A DNA stretch of 40,780 nt from Verrucomicrobiota bacterium (GTDB taxonomy: Bacteria > Verrucomicrobiota > Verrucomicrobiia > Limisphaerales > UBA1100). The notes under the pieces were generated by a model that worked only from the letters and a program-made list of their open reading frames with translations, was not told where the DNA came from and did no database searches. This document shows positions 15,827-24,360 of the stretch, in pieces (the stretch's first letter is position 1; each line of letters begins with the position of its first letter). Made by a program: the position numbers and the translations under genes. The stretch lies in the NCBI GenBank assembly GCA_028343615.1, contig JAOLZA010000020.1, positions 1 through 40,780 on the forward strand, read 5' to 3'.

Positions 15827-17125
15827 ATGAAAGCAACCCAGTGGATTCTACTCGCCCTCGGCCTCGCCTCCAACACCCAAGCCGACTGGAAACAATGGCG
15901 CGGTCCTACCGGTCAAGGGCATGCGAATGCCAAGCTACCCACTGAGTGGAGCGAAACAAAAAACGTCATGTGGCGCACGCCCGTCCCTGGCAAGGGCTGG
16001 TCTTCGCCGGTGGTTGAGGGCAACCAGATTTGGATGACCACCGCTTTCGAAACGCCCGCAACCAAGGAGGAGGCTGCTGAGCGTCTCAAGAGCAATACCG
16101 GTGGCGTGCCAGTGAATGTGCTTAGGAGTGTAAGCCTGCACGCCTTGTGCGTGGATAAGAACACCGGCAAGTTGATGCATAACGTCAGAGTCATCACAAA
16201 AAAAGAGCCGCAATGGGTTCACAAACTCAATAGCTATGCCTCGCCTTCCCCCATTCTTGAGGCCGGTCGACTATATTGCCACTTCGGCTCTTACGGCACG
16301 GCTTGCATTGATGCTAAAACCAGTAAGGTCGCATGGCTAAATGAAAAGATTTGGGTCAACCACGAGAATGGACCCGGCAGCACGCCTGTGCTGTGGAAGG
16401 ATTTATTAATTTTCCACATGGACGGCAGTGACCAACAATTCGTGGTGGCGCTCGATAAAAAAACCGGCCTCGAAAAATGGCGTACCTCGCGCAGTGGTAA
16501 AATGCACGCAAACCCGCAACTTAAGAAATCCTATGGCACGCCACTGATTCAGGAAATTAATGGCAAGCCCATATTGTTTTCACCCGGCTCCAACTGGCTT
16601 TACGCTTACGATCCCGCCAACGGCAGAGAACTCTGGAAAACAGAGTATGGCGGTTTGGGTTTTTCCCTCGTGCCTAAGCCGGTCACCGGCCACGGTATGA
16701 TTTTTATGAGTACCGGATTTATGAAAGCCAAACTTTTGGCCGTGCGGTATGAAAAAACTGCCAAGCCGGATATCGCGTGGAGCTACGCACGCAGTGTTTC
16801 CACCCAACCCTCACCTTTGCTTGTAGGCGATGAGTTGTATTTTATTACCGAAAGCGGCGGCCTCATCACCTGTCTCAATGCCCACACTGGCGAACCACAT
16901 TGGGTCGAACGTATCGGTGGCAACTACTCCGCGTCACCGACATTCTCAAACGGAAAAATTTATTTCCACAGCCGCGAAGGAGTCACTACCATCCTGCAAG
17001 CTGGCAAAACCTTCAAGGTGCTCGCCAAAAACATACTCGAAGGCCAACACATGGCCAGTGCCGCCGTGGACGGCAATGCACTCATCCTCCGCACCGACAA
17101 GGCCTTGTACCGAATCGAGGATTGA
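15827..17125 (+). CDS. Secreted PQQ-like beta-propeller protein
   Basis: The 432-residue protein begins with a short signal peptide (MKATQWILLALGLASNTQA) followed by DWKQWRGPTGQGH, the usual start of PVC PQQ-like repeat proteins. Repeats carrying the tryptophan-docking pattern follow, such as DKKTGLEKWRT, DPANGRELWKTE and NAHTGEPHWVERIGG, suggesting a seven- or eight-bladed propeller. It lacks the catalytic residues of PQQ dehydrogenases as far as can be seen, so it is more likely a binding or scaffold protein. It is probably periplasmic. A 185-bp spacer with a sigma-54-type promoter separates it from the pseudopilin gene downstream. Confidence 0.88.
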   Translation: MKATQWILLALGLASNTQADWKQWRGPTGQGHANAKLPTEWSETKNVMWRTPVPGKGWSSPVVEGNQIWMTTAFETPATKEEAAERLKSNTGGVPVNVLRSVSLHALCVDKNTGKLMHNVRVITKKEPQWVHKLNSYASPSPILEAGRLYCHFGSYGTACIDAKTSKVAWLNEKIWVNHENGPGSTPVLWKDLLIFHMDGSDQQFVVALDKKTGLEKWRTSRSGKMHANPQLKKSYGTPLIQEINGKPILFSPGSNWLYAYDPANGRELWKTEYGGLGFSLVPKPVTGHGMIFMSTGFMKAKLLAVRYEKTAKPDIAWSYARSVSTQPSPLLVGDELYFITESGGLITCLNAHTGEPHWVERIGGNYSASPTFSNGKIYFHSREGVTTILQAGKTFKVLAKNILEGQHMASAAVDGNALILRTDKALYRIED

Positions 17126-17172
17126 GTGTTCGGTGCGATGTCACCAAATCATCCACAACCTTAAAAAATCAT

Positions 17173-17190
17173 AATTTGCGCCAATTTGCG
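17173..17190 (+). promoter_or_regulatory. Candidate upstream activator site, 10-bp phased repeats
   Basis: AATTTGCG occurs at 17173-17180 and 17183-17190, exactly one helical turn apart, about 62 bp upstream of the -24 element of the sigma-54-type promoter. That puts it near -95 relative to the expected start. Enhancer-binding activators of sigma-54 often use paired sites in this range. The role is inference. Confidence 0.35.
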
Positions 17191-17251
17191 CGATTTTCAC
17201 GCCTTGCTGGCAAATTTTTTTAAAAAACACCTATGATTAAGCTGGGATTTT

Positions 17252-17267
17252 TGGCATCATTATTGCT
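17252..17267 (+). promoter_or_regulatory. Candidate sigma-54 (-24/-12) promoter of the pseudopilin gene
   Basis: TGGCATCATTATTGCT fits the sigma-54 consensus TGGCACRNNNNTTGCW: GG at 17253-17254 and GC at 17265-17266 are separated by exactly 10 bases. Only the C and the purine after TGGCA differ. Transcription would start near 17278, about 33 bp before the ATG at 17311. Sigma-54 control is known for type IV pilin genes in several bacteria. Confidence 0.6.
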
Positions 17268-17310
17268 CTAAGAAATTAGTTTTTTTTCCATAATCCAAAT
17301 AATGTGACTT

Positions 17311-18195
17311 ATGAAAATCATCCAGCCCAAATCTAGTGGATTCACCCTCATCGAATTATTAGTTGTTATTGCGATCATTGGCATTCTGGCGTCTATGCTG
17401 CTGCCTGTGCTGGCACGAGCTAAATTCAAAGCCAAGTCCATCAAGGGCCAATCTAATGCGGGTCAAATCTCCAATGGCATTGAGGCTTACCGTGGTGATC
17501 ACGAAGGTCGATGTGCACCTCATGTGAACGGAGGGAGCTGGGGCGATCGCTACTCTAATCAGGATGTAAAGACCAATCCGGAAACAAACGAAAAATTTTC
17601 TGCTCGCTGGTATTGGGGGCGTTTATACAAAGGCTATTTGGGAGACGATGAAGCAAAGAAACTGTTCAATGATCCAACCAGCGTGGCCGCAGACGCCTAT
17701 TATATAGATGGCCCTAAGAAGGTGCATCCGCCTGATGTGGACTGGAGCTTTAACGGGGTAGCCGGGTGGTTTTCCCCTGAAGCTGCAAACTTTGATGACA
17801 ATGCTTACAGTCGACGTACGGGCCGGATCGACATTAGTTATATCGACCCCACTAAGACCATCCTATTTCAATCCGGCTACGAATCTATGCTGGACGGAAA
17901 TGGTGATGCCCCGTGTTTTGCCTTTACGAGTGACAGCGGGGCACTCAATCCGGCCAATCCGAGAAACGTAAAAACCCGCGGGAATTCCGAAACTTCATTG
18001 CGTTCAATATTGCGGCACAGCGGCAAATCAGCCGTTATATACGCCGATGGCCATTTGGAAATGAATACAGTGGCAGAATTGACTCCCGAAAGATACTTAC
18101 CTTCTCCCGTTGGTATGGCCGCATGGAAAAGATACGGTGGTGGAAAATACACGAGAGCTACTCCTTACGACTTCAGCACTGCAGTTGTTCCCTGA
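17311..18195 (+). CDS. Type II/IV pseudopilin, H-X9-DG subclass
   Basis: This 294-residue protein carries a prepilin leader ending in KSSG, then the conserved [18 protein letters not shown] helix: cleavage is expected after Gly10, with Glu at +5 of the mature protein. The rest is a globular domain without further membrane spans. Near the C-terminus, [19 protein letters not shown] has the H-X9-DG motif that defines a large pseudopilin group in Verrucomicrobiota, Planctomycetota and Lentisphaerota. Such proteins are exported by a type II secretion or pilus-like machine; many genomes encode dozens and their individual roles are unknown. The gene stands alone and appears to have its own sigma-54-type promoter. 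Confidence 0.93.
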   Translation: MKIIQPKSSGFTLIELLVVIAIIGILASMLLPVLARAKFKAKSIKGQSNAGQISNGIEAYRGDHEGRCAPHVNGGSWGDRYSNQDVKTNPETNEKFSARWYWGRLYKGYLGDDEAKKLFNDPTSVAADAYYIDGPKKVHPPDVDWSFNGVAGWFSPEAANFDDNAYSRRTGRIDISYIDPTKTILFQSGYESMLDGNGDAPCFAFTSDSGALNPANPRNVKTRGNSETSLRSILRHSGKSAVIYADGHLEMNTVAELTPERYLPSPVGMAAWKRYGGGKYTRATPYDFSTAVVP

Positions 18196-18209
18196 TCAGG
18201 ATTTGTACT

Positions 18210-19385
18210 TTAGTTTTCTCCGAAACGGACCACCCCGCCCGGCTTGAGAGCGTGCCTCGGCATATCCTTCAATGATTTGAAGACGCGCATGGTTTCGACT
18301 TTCTCGAGGGTGTTTTTGCTTTCATCGTATTTCCCAGTTTTGTCATCAAGCACGTCCTTGGCGTCAAGGCCGAGATGTTTCACCATGAAAGGATACATCG
18401 CCTGACGTTTGGAAAGTTGATAACCATGACCTTCCTCCGCAAAGTGCGAATTCTCCGCTTTGGAAGCCGCGCCGTAGTATTTGTATATGTTTCGAATGAA
18501 TGGATACTCCACTTTTGGTGTATTCTTCGTCCAGTCACCTCCGACAGAAATTAACTGCAACGGACGCGGTGCTGCGAGCGCTGCGAACTCAGCGTTGTTG
18601 GTTTCTAGCTTGGTGGTCTTGTGAATTGGCATCCCGCTTTCACAATGGCAGCCGCCGAAAAAATGTGCCGATACCATCACCACCGGCACACTCACCGCCA
18701 CACGCTGGTCAATCGCTGTCAGCAAAAACGTCTGCGTGCCGCCGCCTGAACAGCCGGTGACGCCAAGTCGTTTCTTGTCCACCGCCGGCAGACTTTCCAA
18801 AAAATCCAGCGCACGAATGCTGCTCCATGTTTGCAACGTGAGTGCCTGTGGATGTTTGTGGTTCCAGCCAAGATGCTCTGAATCTCCGAACCCAATCATA
18901 TCGTACGAAAACACCACCGCGCCCATCCGCGCCAGCGTGGCGCAACGGTGCTGTTGATCCGGCCGCAACCTTCCGCCCGCGGGCCCACGCGCATGGCCGT
19001 GTGGACAGAGAATACCAGGGCGCTTACCATTTTGCCCAAGCGGTCGGTATAAATTTCCATAAACGAAATATCCCGGCCGCGCCTCAAACGCGGCGGCCTC
19101 TACGGTGTAGCCGTTATACGTGCGTTTATTTTTTATGATGGCCTTAAGAGGCGTGCGTTTAGGCAAGGGATTGAGCTTCGCACCGGTGAGAATTTGCCGC
19201 CGTACCGCAGCCGCACGGGTTTTCCATTCAGCGAGATTGGAATGCGTGGCCGCGAGACGCGCGAGTTGCTTCACGGCATCCCCCTCAGAATGGTAATTGC
19301 CGACACACAGAGTGGGTGTCTCCGCCGCAATTAATGGAAATGAGCCAAATGCAATGAGGGTGATGGAAATAAAAAGGCGCTTCAT
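18210..19385 (-). CDS. Secreted alpha/beta hydrolase, acetyl-xylan esterase-like
   Basis: ATG 19385 (391 residues) is preferred over an upstream GTG/ATG frame because it begins directly with a signal peptide (MKRLFISITLIAFGSFPLIAAE). The alpha/beta hydrolase fold shows the family landmarks: ILCPHGHARG near 126-134, the nucleophile Ser213 in VTGCSGGGTQ, Asp284 in VGGDWT and His320 in EEGHGYQ. The set Ser-Asp-His matches a catalytic triad. CHCESGMP and HKTTKLETNNAEF are typical of the large PVC group annotated as acetylxylan esterase or dienelactone hydrolase-like. It is likely to act on glycan esters outside the cytoplasm. It lies 39 bp downstream of the DUF1028 gene on the same strand. Confidence 0.85.
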   Translation of the reverse strand: MKRLFISITLIAFGSFPLIAAETPTLCVGNYHSEGDAVKQLARLAATHSNLAEWKTRAAAVRRQILTGAKLNPLPKRTPLKAIIKNKRTYNGYTVEAAAFEARPGYFVYGNLYRPLGQNGKRPGILCPHGHARGPAGGRLRPDQQHRCATLARMGAVVFSYDMIGFGDSEHLGWNHKHPQALTLQTWSSIRALDFLESLPAVDKKRLGVTGCSGGGTQTFLLTAIDQRVAVSVPVVMVSAHFFGGCHCESGMPIHKTTKLETNNAEFAALAAPRPLQLISVGGDWTKNTPKVEYPFIRNIYKYYGAASKAENSHFAEEGHGYQLSKRQAMYPFMVKHLGLDAKDVLDDKTGKYDESKNTLEKVETMRVFKSLKDMPRHALKPGGVVRFGEN

Positions 19386-19424
19386 GCGGAAAAGGCTGGC
19401 AGAAGTGCCGCATCCGCGCAACGG

Positions 19425-20189
19425 CTATTCCTTGCTTTTCGACTTTTTCGGACGGGCCAAATGTCGGCCACGGAAAAATGATTTATGCAACTTGAGCAGG
19501 CGGTCCAATTCTTGGATGGGAGTTTTGTGATCCGCCACGCGGAGATCGATGTAGCGGTCATTAGCACCGCTGTAACCGCCCTTCTCGCGCACCACCAACA
19601 GCGCAGCCGATTGCCGACCGCGCTTGTCTCCGCCCGCTGCCTGTGCCGCTTCCAGCGCGGCCACCAGCCAATCAGCCAGTTCGGTTTTGGGTTGTTGGCG
19701 CGCTTTTTCAAATGCCGCCGCCATGTCTTTCACCACTGCTTCGCTAGCTAAAATATTTCCCTGCGCGGTAAAATGTTTTCCCGTCATGTGTCCAGCCCAA
19801 TTCATACAGCGTTTGCCGGTGAAACTGGCGGCGCGGCCCTTGGCATCCACCACGCCCAGTTGGCGAAACTCACGCTGCGTGTCAGGCGCGGTCAGAGACT
19901 TCACCACCTCTGCCGGCGATTTGCCCTTGGCCAACAACGCTAACCCATCGGGGCCGTACTGGATGTTGGCCCACGATTGCGTGGCTACGGCGCCCACTCC
20001 CGCCTTTGCCCATGGCACCACCGAACCCACGCTGAAAAATTTACTTTGCACCGCCACCCCTAATTCCCCTGTGGTGGGGTCAAAAGCGACGATTGAAAAA
20101 GTGGCAATCGGTTTGTCAGCGGCATTTGTTTTCACGCAACTGACGTAAAAAGCGCAGAAAACACAAAGGAGACGGGAGATGCGGTACAT
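19425..20189 (-). CDS. Secreted DUF1028 family protein
   Basis: ATG 20189 gives 254 residues. The N-terminus (MYRISRLLCVFCAFYVSC) is a signal peptide; a Cys at residue 18 might even be lipidated. The body has the DUF1028 start ATFSIVAFDPTTGELGVAVQS, then PWAKAGVGAVATQSWAN, GLALLAKGKSP and RQLGVVDAKGRAASFTG. It ends with a Lys-rich tail. DUF1028 proteins resemble Ntn-type hydrolases in fold predictions, but no reaction is established. The gene is divergent to the SDR gene across 77 bp and probably co-transcribed with the downstream esterase. Confidence 0.9.
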   Translation of the reverse strand: MYRISRLLCVFCAFYVSCVKTNAADKPIATFSIVAFDPTTGELGVAVQSKFFSVGSVVPWAKAGVGAVATQSWANIQYGPDGLALLAKGKSPAEVVKSLTAPDTQREFRQLGVVDAKGRAASFTGKRCMNWAGHMTGKHFTAQGNILASEAVVKDMAAAFEKARQQPKTELADWLVAALEAAQAAGGDKRGRQSAALLVVREKGGYSGANDRYIDLRVADHKTPIQELDRLLKLHKSFFRGRHLARPKKSKSKE

Positions 20190-20266
20190 TCGGAGATGGT
20201 AACGGGTTCGCCGACTTTGAAAAGAAATTTGCCAACCGGCGAAGAGGCGGTACAACTGGCGCACAC

Positions 20267-21046
20267 ATGAATACTTCTCTCAAGAACAAATGGATCTTCA
20301 TAACTGGCGCGTCGGCGGGGTTTGGCGCGGAGGGGGCACGGCACTTTGCGCGCGAGGGGGCGAACCTCATTCTCGGTGCACGGCGCGTGGAGCGGCTGGA
20401 ATCCGTAGCCACGGAATGCAAACAAGGCGGCGCGGCTTCGGCGCATTTTCATGAACTCGACGTGGCCAGCACCGAGAGTGTGAATGCCTTCGTCGATTGG
20501 CTGAGAACTCTCACTCCCAAACTCGATGTGCTGGTAAACAATGCCGGTGGCGCACACGGGATGGATACGGTAGCCGAGGGTAAGGACGCGGATTGGGAGG
20601 CGATGGTGCAGTCGAATTTCCTTGGACTCATGCGTGTGACGCGCGCGTGTTTGCCGTTGATGGTGAAGAACGCTGGTAGCACCATTATCAACATCGGCTC
20701 CATCGCCGGCCGAGTAGCATACGAGTACGGCTCGGTGTACTGCGGCGTGAAGGCGGCGGAGAAATCAATCACCCAAACGCTGCGGTTGGAACTCAACGGC
20801 ACCGGCGTGCGCGTGGGCACGCTTGATCCCGGCTTGGCGTTGACGGAATTTTCAATGGTGCGATTCAAAGGTGATGTAGAAAAAGCCGGCAAAGCCTACG
20901 AAGGACTCGATCCACTCGTGGCTGAAGATATTGCTGAAGCCATGATCTGGATGGCCACGCGCCCGCCACACGTGTGCATCGACGAAATTTTAATCAAATG
21001 TACCGCCCAAGCTGCTATCCACAAGACGCATCGGGTGACCGATTAA
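20267..21046 (+). CDS. Short-chain dehydrogenase/reductase, YdfG-like
   Basis: This 259-residue cytoplasmic enzyme has all classical SDR motifs: TGASAGFG at 13-20 for the cofactor, NNAG at 91-94, Ser145 in NIGSIAG and the YxxxK pair Tyr158/Lys162. LGARRVERL after the second strand has arginines that favour NADP(H). DPGLALTEFSMVRFKGD at 187-203 and the C-terminal RPPHVCIDEILI are typical of the YdfG branch that oxidises 3-hydroxy acids or serine-like compounds. The substrate is not certain. It converges with the S41 peptidase gene with only 1 bp between stops. Confidence 0.92.
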   Translation: MNTSLKNKWIFITGASAGFGAEGARHFAREGANLILGARRVERLESVATECKQGGAASAHFHELDVASTESVNAFVDWLRTLTPKLDVLVNNAGGAHGMDTVAEGKDADWEAMVQSNFLGLMRVTRACLPLMVKNAGSTIINIGSIAGRVAYEYGSVYCGVKAAEKSITQTLRLELNGTGVRVGTLDPGLALTEFSMVRFKGDVEKAGKAYEGLDPLVAEDIAEAMIWMATRPPHVCIDEILIKCTAQAAIHKTHRVTD

Positions 21047-21047
21047 G

Positions 21048-22130
21048 CTATTTTTGCTGCGGCACTTGTTTTGCTGAAAGCATTTCCAGCGCTTTGGTGA
21101 CGACGGGGTCGACACCTTTCTCAAGGTCAGTACGTTTATTGAGAACTGTAATGTGGACAGGCACTCCTTTGGTTTCGAGGCACTCCATTTTTGCTGAGTA
21201 ATTTACTTGGAAAGAAAGTGTGTATTTCCAGCCATTTGGGAGTTTGCGTTCAAGCATGTTGGAGAAAATTCCGTTGGTAGGTTCGCCAATGATTTTCACG
21301 TATGGAAGCTCGCGCATGACCATGGCAAAGAGATCGGCACCACTATAGGACGCTCCGTGAGTGAGTAAAATAATGGGGCCAGTGAAGGTGTGATATTTTT
21401 TCTTCGCCGCGGGCGGTTGTAAATGGAATGTGCGCAGTGGCCCGAATTCTTTTCCGGCCTTACTCTTGCGGGTTTTTTCATGATGCCCGATGCGGCGGTT
21501 GTCGGCAAAACGGTTGGCGATGCGGTACACACAGCCGGTAGTGCCACCGGGATTGAGGCGGATATCGATGATGAGTCCCTTGATGCCATCCATTGCACCG
21601 AGGGCTTCGTCTAGCCCGGCATCGAGTTTTCGGCGATTGACACCTTCGAATTCGCGAATCAACAAATAACCAAACTTGTCGTTGTGCGCGTAGGAGAGGA
21701 TCTTCCCGGCAGTCTTGGGCTTGCCAAAGTCGTTGGCCTTAAGGGTTTCCGCCACCATGGTCTGGTATTGGCGCTCTAGTTTACGGGTTCCAAATTCTTT
21801 AGTGAAACGTGGTAGCTCTTCGGGGTTGTATTCCGGCTTGCCCAGTCGCTTCGCTTTAAGATTCACATGGCCATCCTTAAGCGGCGCGAGCATGTCGCAC
21901 ATGGTTTTGAAAAGCTCTTTGTCGGTGGTATCGGCATCGACTTGTGGGCGGAATTTTTTGTATTGCACCTGCCAATCTACCTTGCGTTCCATGAAAAAGG
22001 CATAGCGTTTGTTGAACATGCCCCAGAGTGCCTCAAAGTTTTTTTCCGGCTCTGAGAGTTCCGCGCCAACGGCACCAAACGAACCGCCAATTACAAAAAC
22101 CCATACAAGGATTGCCCGGGTGAATTTCAT
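21048..22130 (-). CDS. Secreted S41 family (C-terminal processing-type) peptidase
   Basis: The 360-residue protein has a signal peptide (first ~23 residues). Residues 28-95 match the tricorn/S41 N-terminal helical region (EKNFEALWGMFNKRYAFF, CDMLAPLKDGHVNL). The catalytic S41 domain from about 150 has GYLLIREF, LIIDIRLNPGG and the Ser motif HGASYSGADLFAM, where Ser263 is the likely nucleophile. No PDZ domain is visible. It is the last gene of a five-gene minus-strand run, 6 bp after the SASA esterase, which suggests co-transcription. It may process proteins or peptides outside the cytoplasm; a link to glycan use is by context only. Confidence 0.88.
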   Translation of the reverse strand: MKFTRAILVWVFVIGGSFGAVGAELSEPEKNFEALWGMFNKRYAFFMERKVDWQVQYKKFRPQVDADTTDKELFKTMCDMLAPLKDGHVNLKAKRLGKPEYNPEELPRFTKEFGTRKLERQYQTMVAETLKANDFGKPKTAGKILSYAHNDKFGYLLIREFEGVNRRKLDAGLDEALGAMDGIKGLIIDIRLNPGGTTGCVYRIANRFADNRRIGHHEKTRKSKAGKEFGPLRTFHLQPPAAKKKYHTFTGPIILLTHGASYSGADLFAMVMRELPYVKIIGEPTNGIFSNMLERKLPNGWKYTLSFQVNYSAKMECLETKGVPVHITVLNKRTDLEKGVDPVVTKALEMLSAKQVPQQK

Positions 22131-22136
22131 GATCTC

Positions 22137-22877
22137 TTACTTTATCAATACCTGCATCTTCGCCGCATAGCGTTTGCCAAACTCGCGGTAACTGGTGGCA
22201 TTAAAGTGAACGACATCCCCCTTATGGTTAAGGCCCTCAGCAGAGACCCATGCGGCATGCTTCACCTTGCTGGGCAACGCCTTGAGCGCGGCATCAACCA
22301 CGTGTTTGAATTTTGCGCGTTTGTAAAAGTGCCCCATCTCGCCGACAACTATGGGGATATCGCCCCCGCTTAAGTCCCATTGCCAGGCATTTACCATGGC
22401 GTGCAGCTGCTGCTCATAAATTTTAGCGGTTTCTTCCTTGCCTGAATCACTTTCGCCCTGATGCCAAAGGATGCCCTTGATCACGCCATCTTTCTGCGCA
22501 ATTTTTGCGCGTTTCAACGCCGCCTTGTACAGGTCACCATTTTGCTGCCAACGCCGAATGGGGGTGCCACCAACGGCGCAGGGGATAAGGCCGATCTTTA
22601 CCTTGGGATCGGTCTTGGCCATCTCGATGCCAAAAGTGCGTCCGAGGCTGACGCCGGCGATGGTTTTGTCGAACGAAATGGGATCGACAGCGGGCACCCA
22701 CTCGTTAGCCTTGTTCAGCATCAGCACGCGCGGCACGACCACCTTGTCCTTTAACTCCACTTTTCCTCGTCCAGCCATATTCGATTGGCCAATCAAGAGA
22801 TAGAGATGAAAATCCGCATCAGCAGCCGGCAATATTCCGACGACAAATGCGAACAATGAAAGGAATATACGACGCAT
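22137..22877 (-). CDS. Short SASA-domain carbohydrate esterase
   Basis: ATG 22877 gives 246 residues and starts right at a signal peptide; the longer frame to 22925 would overlap the preceding gene. The SGNH-type fold is shown by LLIGQSNMAGRG (Ser32 nucleophile), AVGGTPIRRW (block with Gly), GILWHQGESDSG and a closing DVVHF (Asp and His of the triad). The domain is the one in sialate O-acetylesterases and CE6 acetylxylan esterases but without their flanking beta domains. It removes acetyl groups from sugars, probably outside the cytoplasm. It starts 1 bp after the preceding esterase stop, so translational coupling is likely. Confidence 0.9.
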   Translation of the reverse strand: MRRIFLSLFAFVVGILPAADADFHLYLLIGQSNMAGRGKVELKDKVVVPRVLMLNKANEWVPAVDPISFDKTIAGVSLGRTFGIEMAKTDPKVKIGLIPCAVGGTPIRRWQQNGDLYKAALKRAKIAQKDGVIKGILWHQGESDSGKEETAKIYEQQLHAMVNAWQWDLSGGDIPIVVGEMGHFYKRAKFKHVVDAALKALPSKVKHAAWVSAEGLNHKGDVVHFNATSYREFGKRYAAKMQVLIK

Positions 22878-22878
22878 C

Positions 22879-24312
22879 TTATTTAAAGGCGGTGCTGAAC
22901 GGAGAAGCTGGAAGACCAGCCCCATTCACGAGGTTGGGCTCAGCCATTTGATGCCAACCAAAGCGCACATGCATCGGGCTTTTCACCTCATCACTCTTTA
23001 CGATCAAATGGTCACCATAAACGATTGTCGCCTTGGCCGGATGCCATTTGCCATCCTCACCGGCAATTTCAAAGTGGCTGACGGGTTTCTTGTCGTTGGT
23101 GGCCAAGCCGCCGGTGCTGTCCTTTTGAAAATGGACTGTCAGGCTATCCTTCCCTTCAGCATGATCAATCTTTGAGAAGATAGGACCTGAATACTGGCCT
23201 TTGAGCTTCTTGCCGTAATCCTTGGTCAACGCCCACAAGGCAAGGCGCTTGCCAACATCCTGTTTATTCTTGGGGTGTATATCCCTAACATTGGTAATAT
23301 CGGTCGTCACAGCCATGCCGGTATGAGGAACCTTCAGAGTTTCCAGTTGTGCCTGCCAAATTCCCGGCAGGCGCGGATCGTTGTCACTACCATAACGGAA
23401 GGGAGCCAGCTGCACATAATAGAAGGGCAGTTCGGGATTGTTCCAAACGCTGCGCCAACCGGCGATGAGTGCCTTCATCTTTTCGTGATACAACATTCCT
23501 TCACCATTATTGCTCTCGCCCTGATACCAAAGCGCACCTTTGATCGTGTAAGGCAGAAGCGGATGAATCATTCCGTTATACAAAGCGAGCGGGCTTTGAT
23601 GATTAATTCCATTACCACGCTTGGCTGGGAACTGATCCAGTTTGTCGGCAAAATTTGCCTTCAGGGCTGGTATACTTTTGAAACCTACCGGTGGAATCCA
23701 AGGCTCGATGCGCGTGCCTCCCCAGTTGCTGCCAATCAAACCAATCGGCACCTTGATCTCACTCTGCAGGTGACGCGCGAAGTAGTAGCCGACCGCGGTG
23801 AAGTTGGCTACAACCTTAGGAGTGCAGGGTTGCCATCCAGTCGAAGGTACATTGCTTTCAGGCTTAGCACTGGGCCGATGCGGAATCTTGATGTGACGGA
23901 TGAGGGGGTGATCTCCATTAGCAATTTCTTCCTTGGGATTGGCAGAACGGCTCACTGTCCATTCCATATTTGATTGACCGGAGCAGAGCCAGACCTCGCC
24001 TACTAACACATCCTTTAATTCGATCTTTGAACTGCCCCGAATGGTGAGAGTTTGCCCCTTGGCATTAGCCTTCATGGGATCCAAATGTACCTCCCATCGG
24101 CCACCATCAGCTACTTTGGCCGTGTGTTTTTGTCCGGCGAATTCAACGGTGACCTGCTTATCTGAATCATCCCAACCCCAGATCGGACATTTCTCTCCCT
24201 GCTGCAACACCATATGGCTGCCAAGGATTGAAGGGAGCTTTGTTTCGGCTTGGATGAAAAAGGTCGTAAGGATGGCGACAAGACAACTGTGGGAGAGCAA
24301 ACGTTTGGTCAT
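22879..24312 (-). CDS. Sialate O-acetylesterase-like protein (paralogue 1)
   Basis: ATG 24312 gives 477 residues; an upstream in-frame start at 24354 is unlikely because it precedes the signal peptide (MTKRLLSHSCLVAIL). An N-terminal beta domain contains LPSILGSHMVLQQG and the motif series of the family. The catalytic block VWLCSGQSNMEW holds the Ser114 nucleophile. Later motifs are NWGGTRIEPW, GALWYQGESNNGEG and TNVRDIHPKNKQD, with Asp and His of the triad. This family removes 9-O-acetyl groups from sialic acids in some organisms, and acetyl groups of other sugars in others. No sialic acid genes are seen here, so other acetylated glycans are more likely. Confidence 0.93.
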   Translation of the reverse strand: MTKRLLSHSCLVAILTTFFIQAETKLPSILGSHMVLQQGEKCPIWGWDDSDKQVTVEFAGQKHTAKVADGGRWEVHLDPMKANAKGQTLTIRGSSKIELKDVLVGEVWLCSGQSNMEWTVSRSANPKEEIANGDHPLIRHIKIPHRPSAKPESNVPSTGWQPCTPKVVANFTAVGYYFARHLQSEIKVPIGLIGSNWGGTRIEPWIPPVGFKSIPALKANFADKLDQFPAKRGNGINHQSPLALYNGMIHPLLPYTIKGALWYQGESNNGEGMLYHEKMKALIAGWRSVWNNPELPFYYVQLAPFRYGSDNDPRLPGIWQAQLETLKVPHTGMAVTTDITNVRDIHPKNKQDVGKRLALWALTKDYGKKLKGQYSGPIFSKIDHAEGKDSLTVHFQKDSTGGLATNDKKPVSHFEIAGEDGKWHPAKATIVYGDHLIVKSDEVKSPMHVRFGWHQMAEPNLVNGAGLPASPFSTAFK

Positions 24313-24360
24313 GCGCCAATTGCACCCCCAAAACTCTATGCCGTCAATGACCAATCGCGC

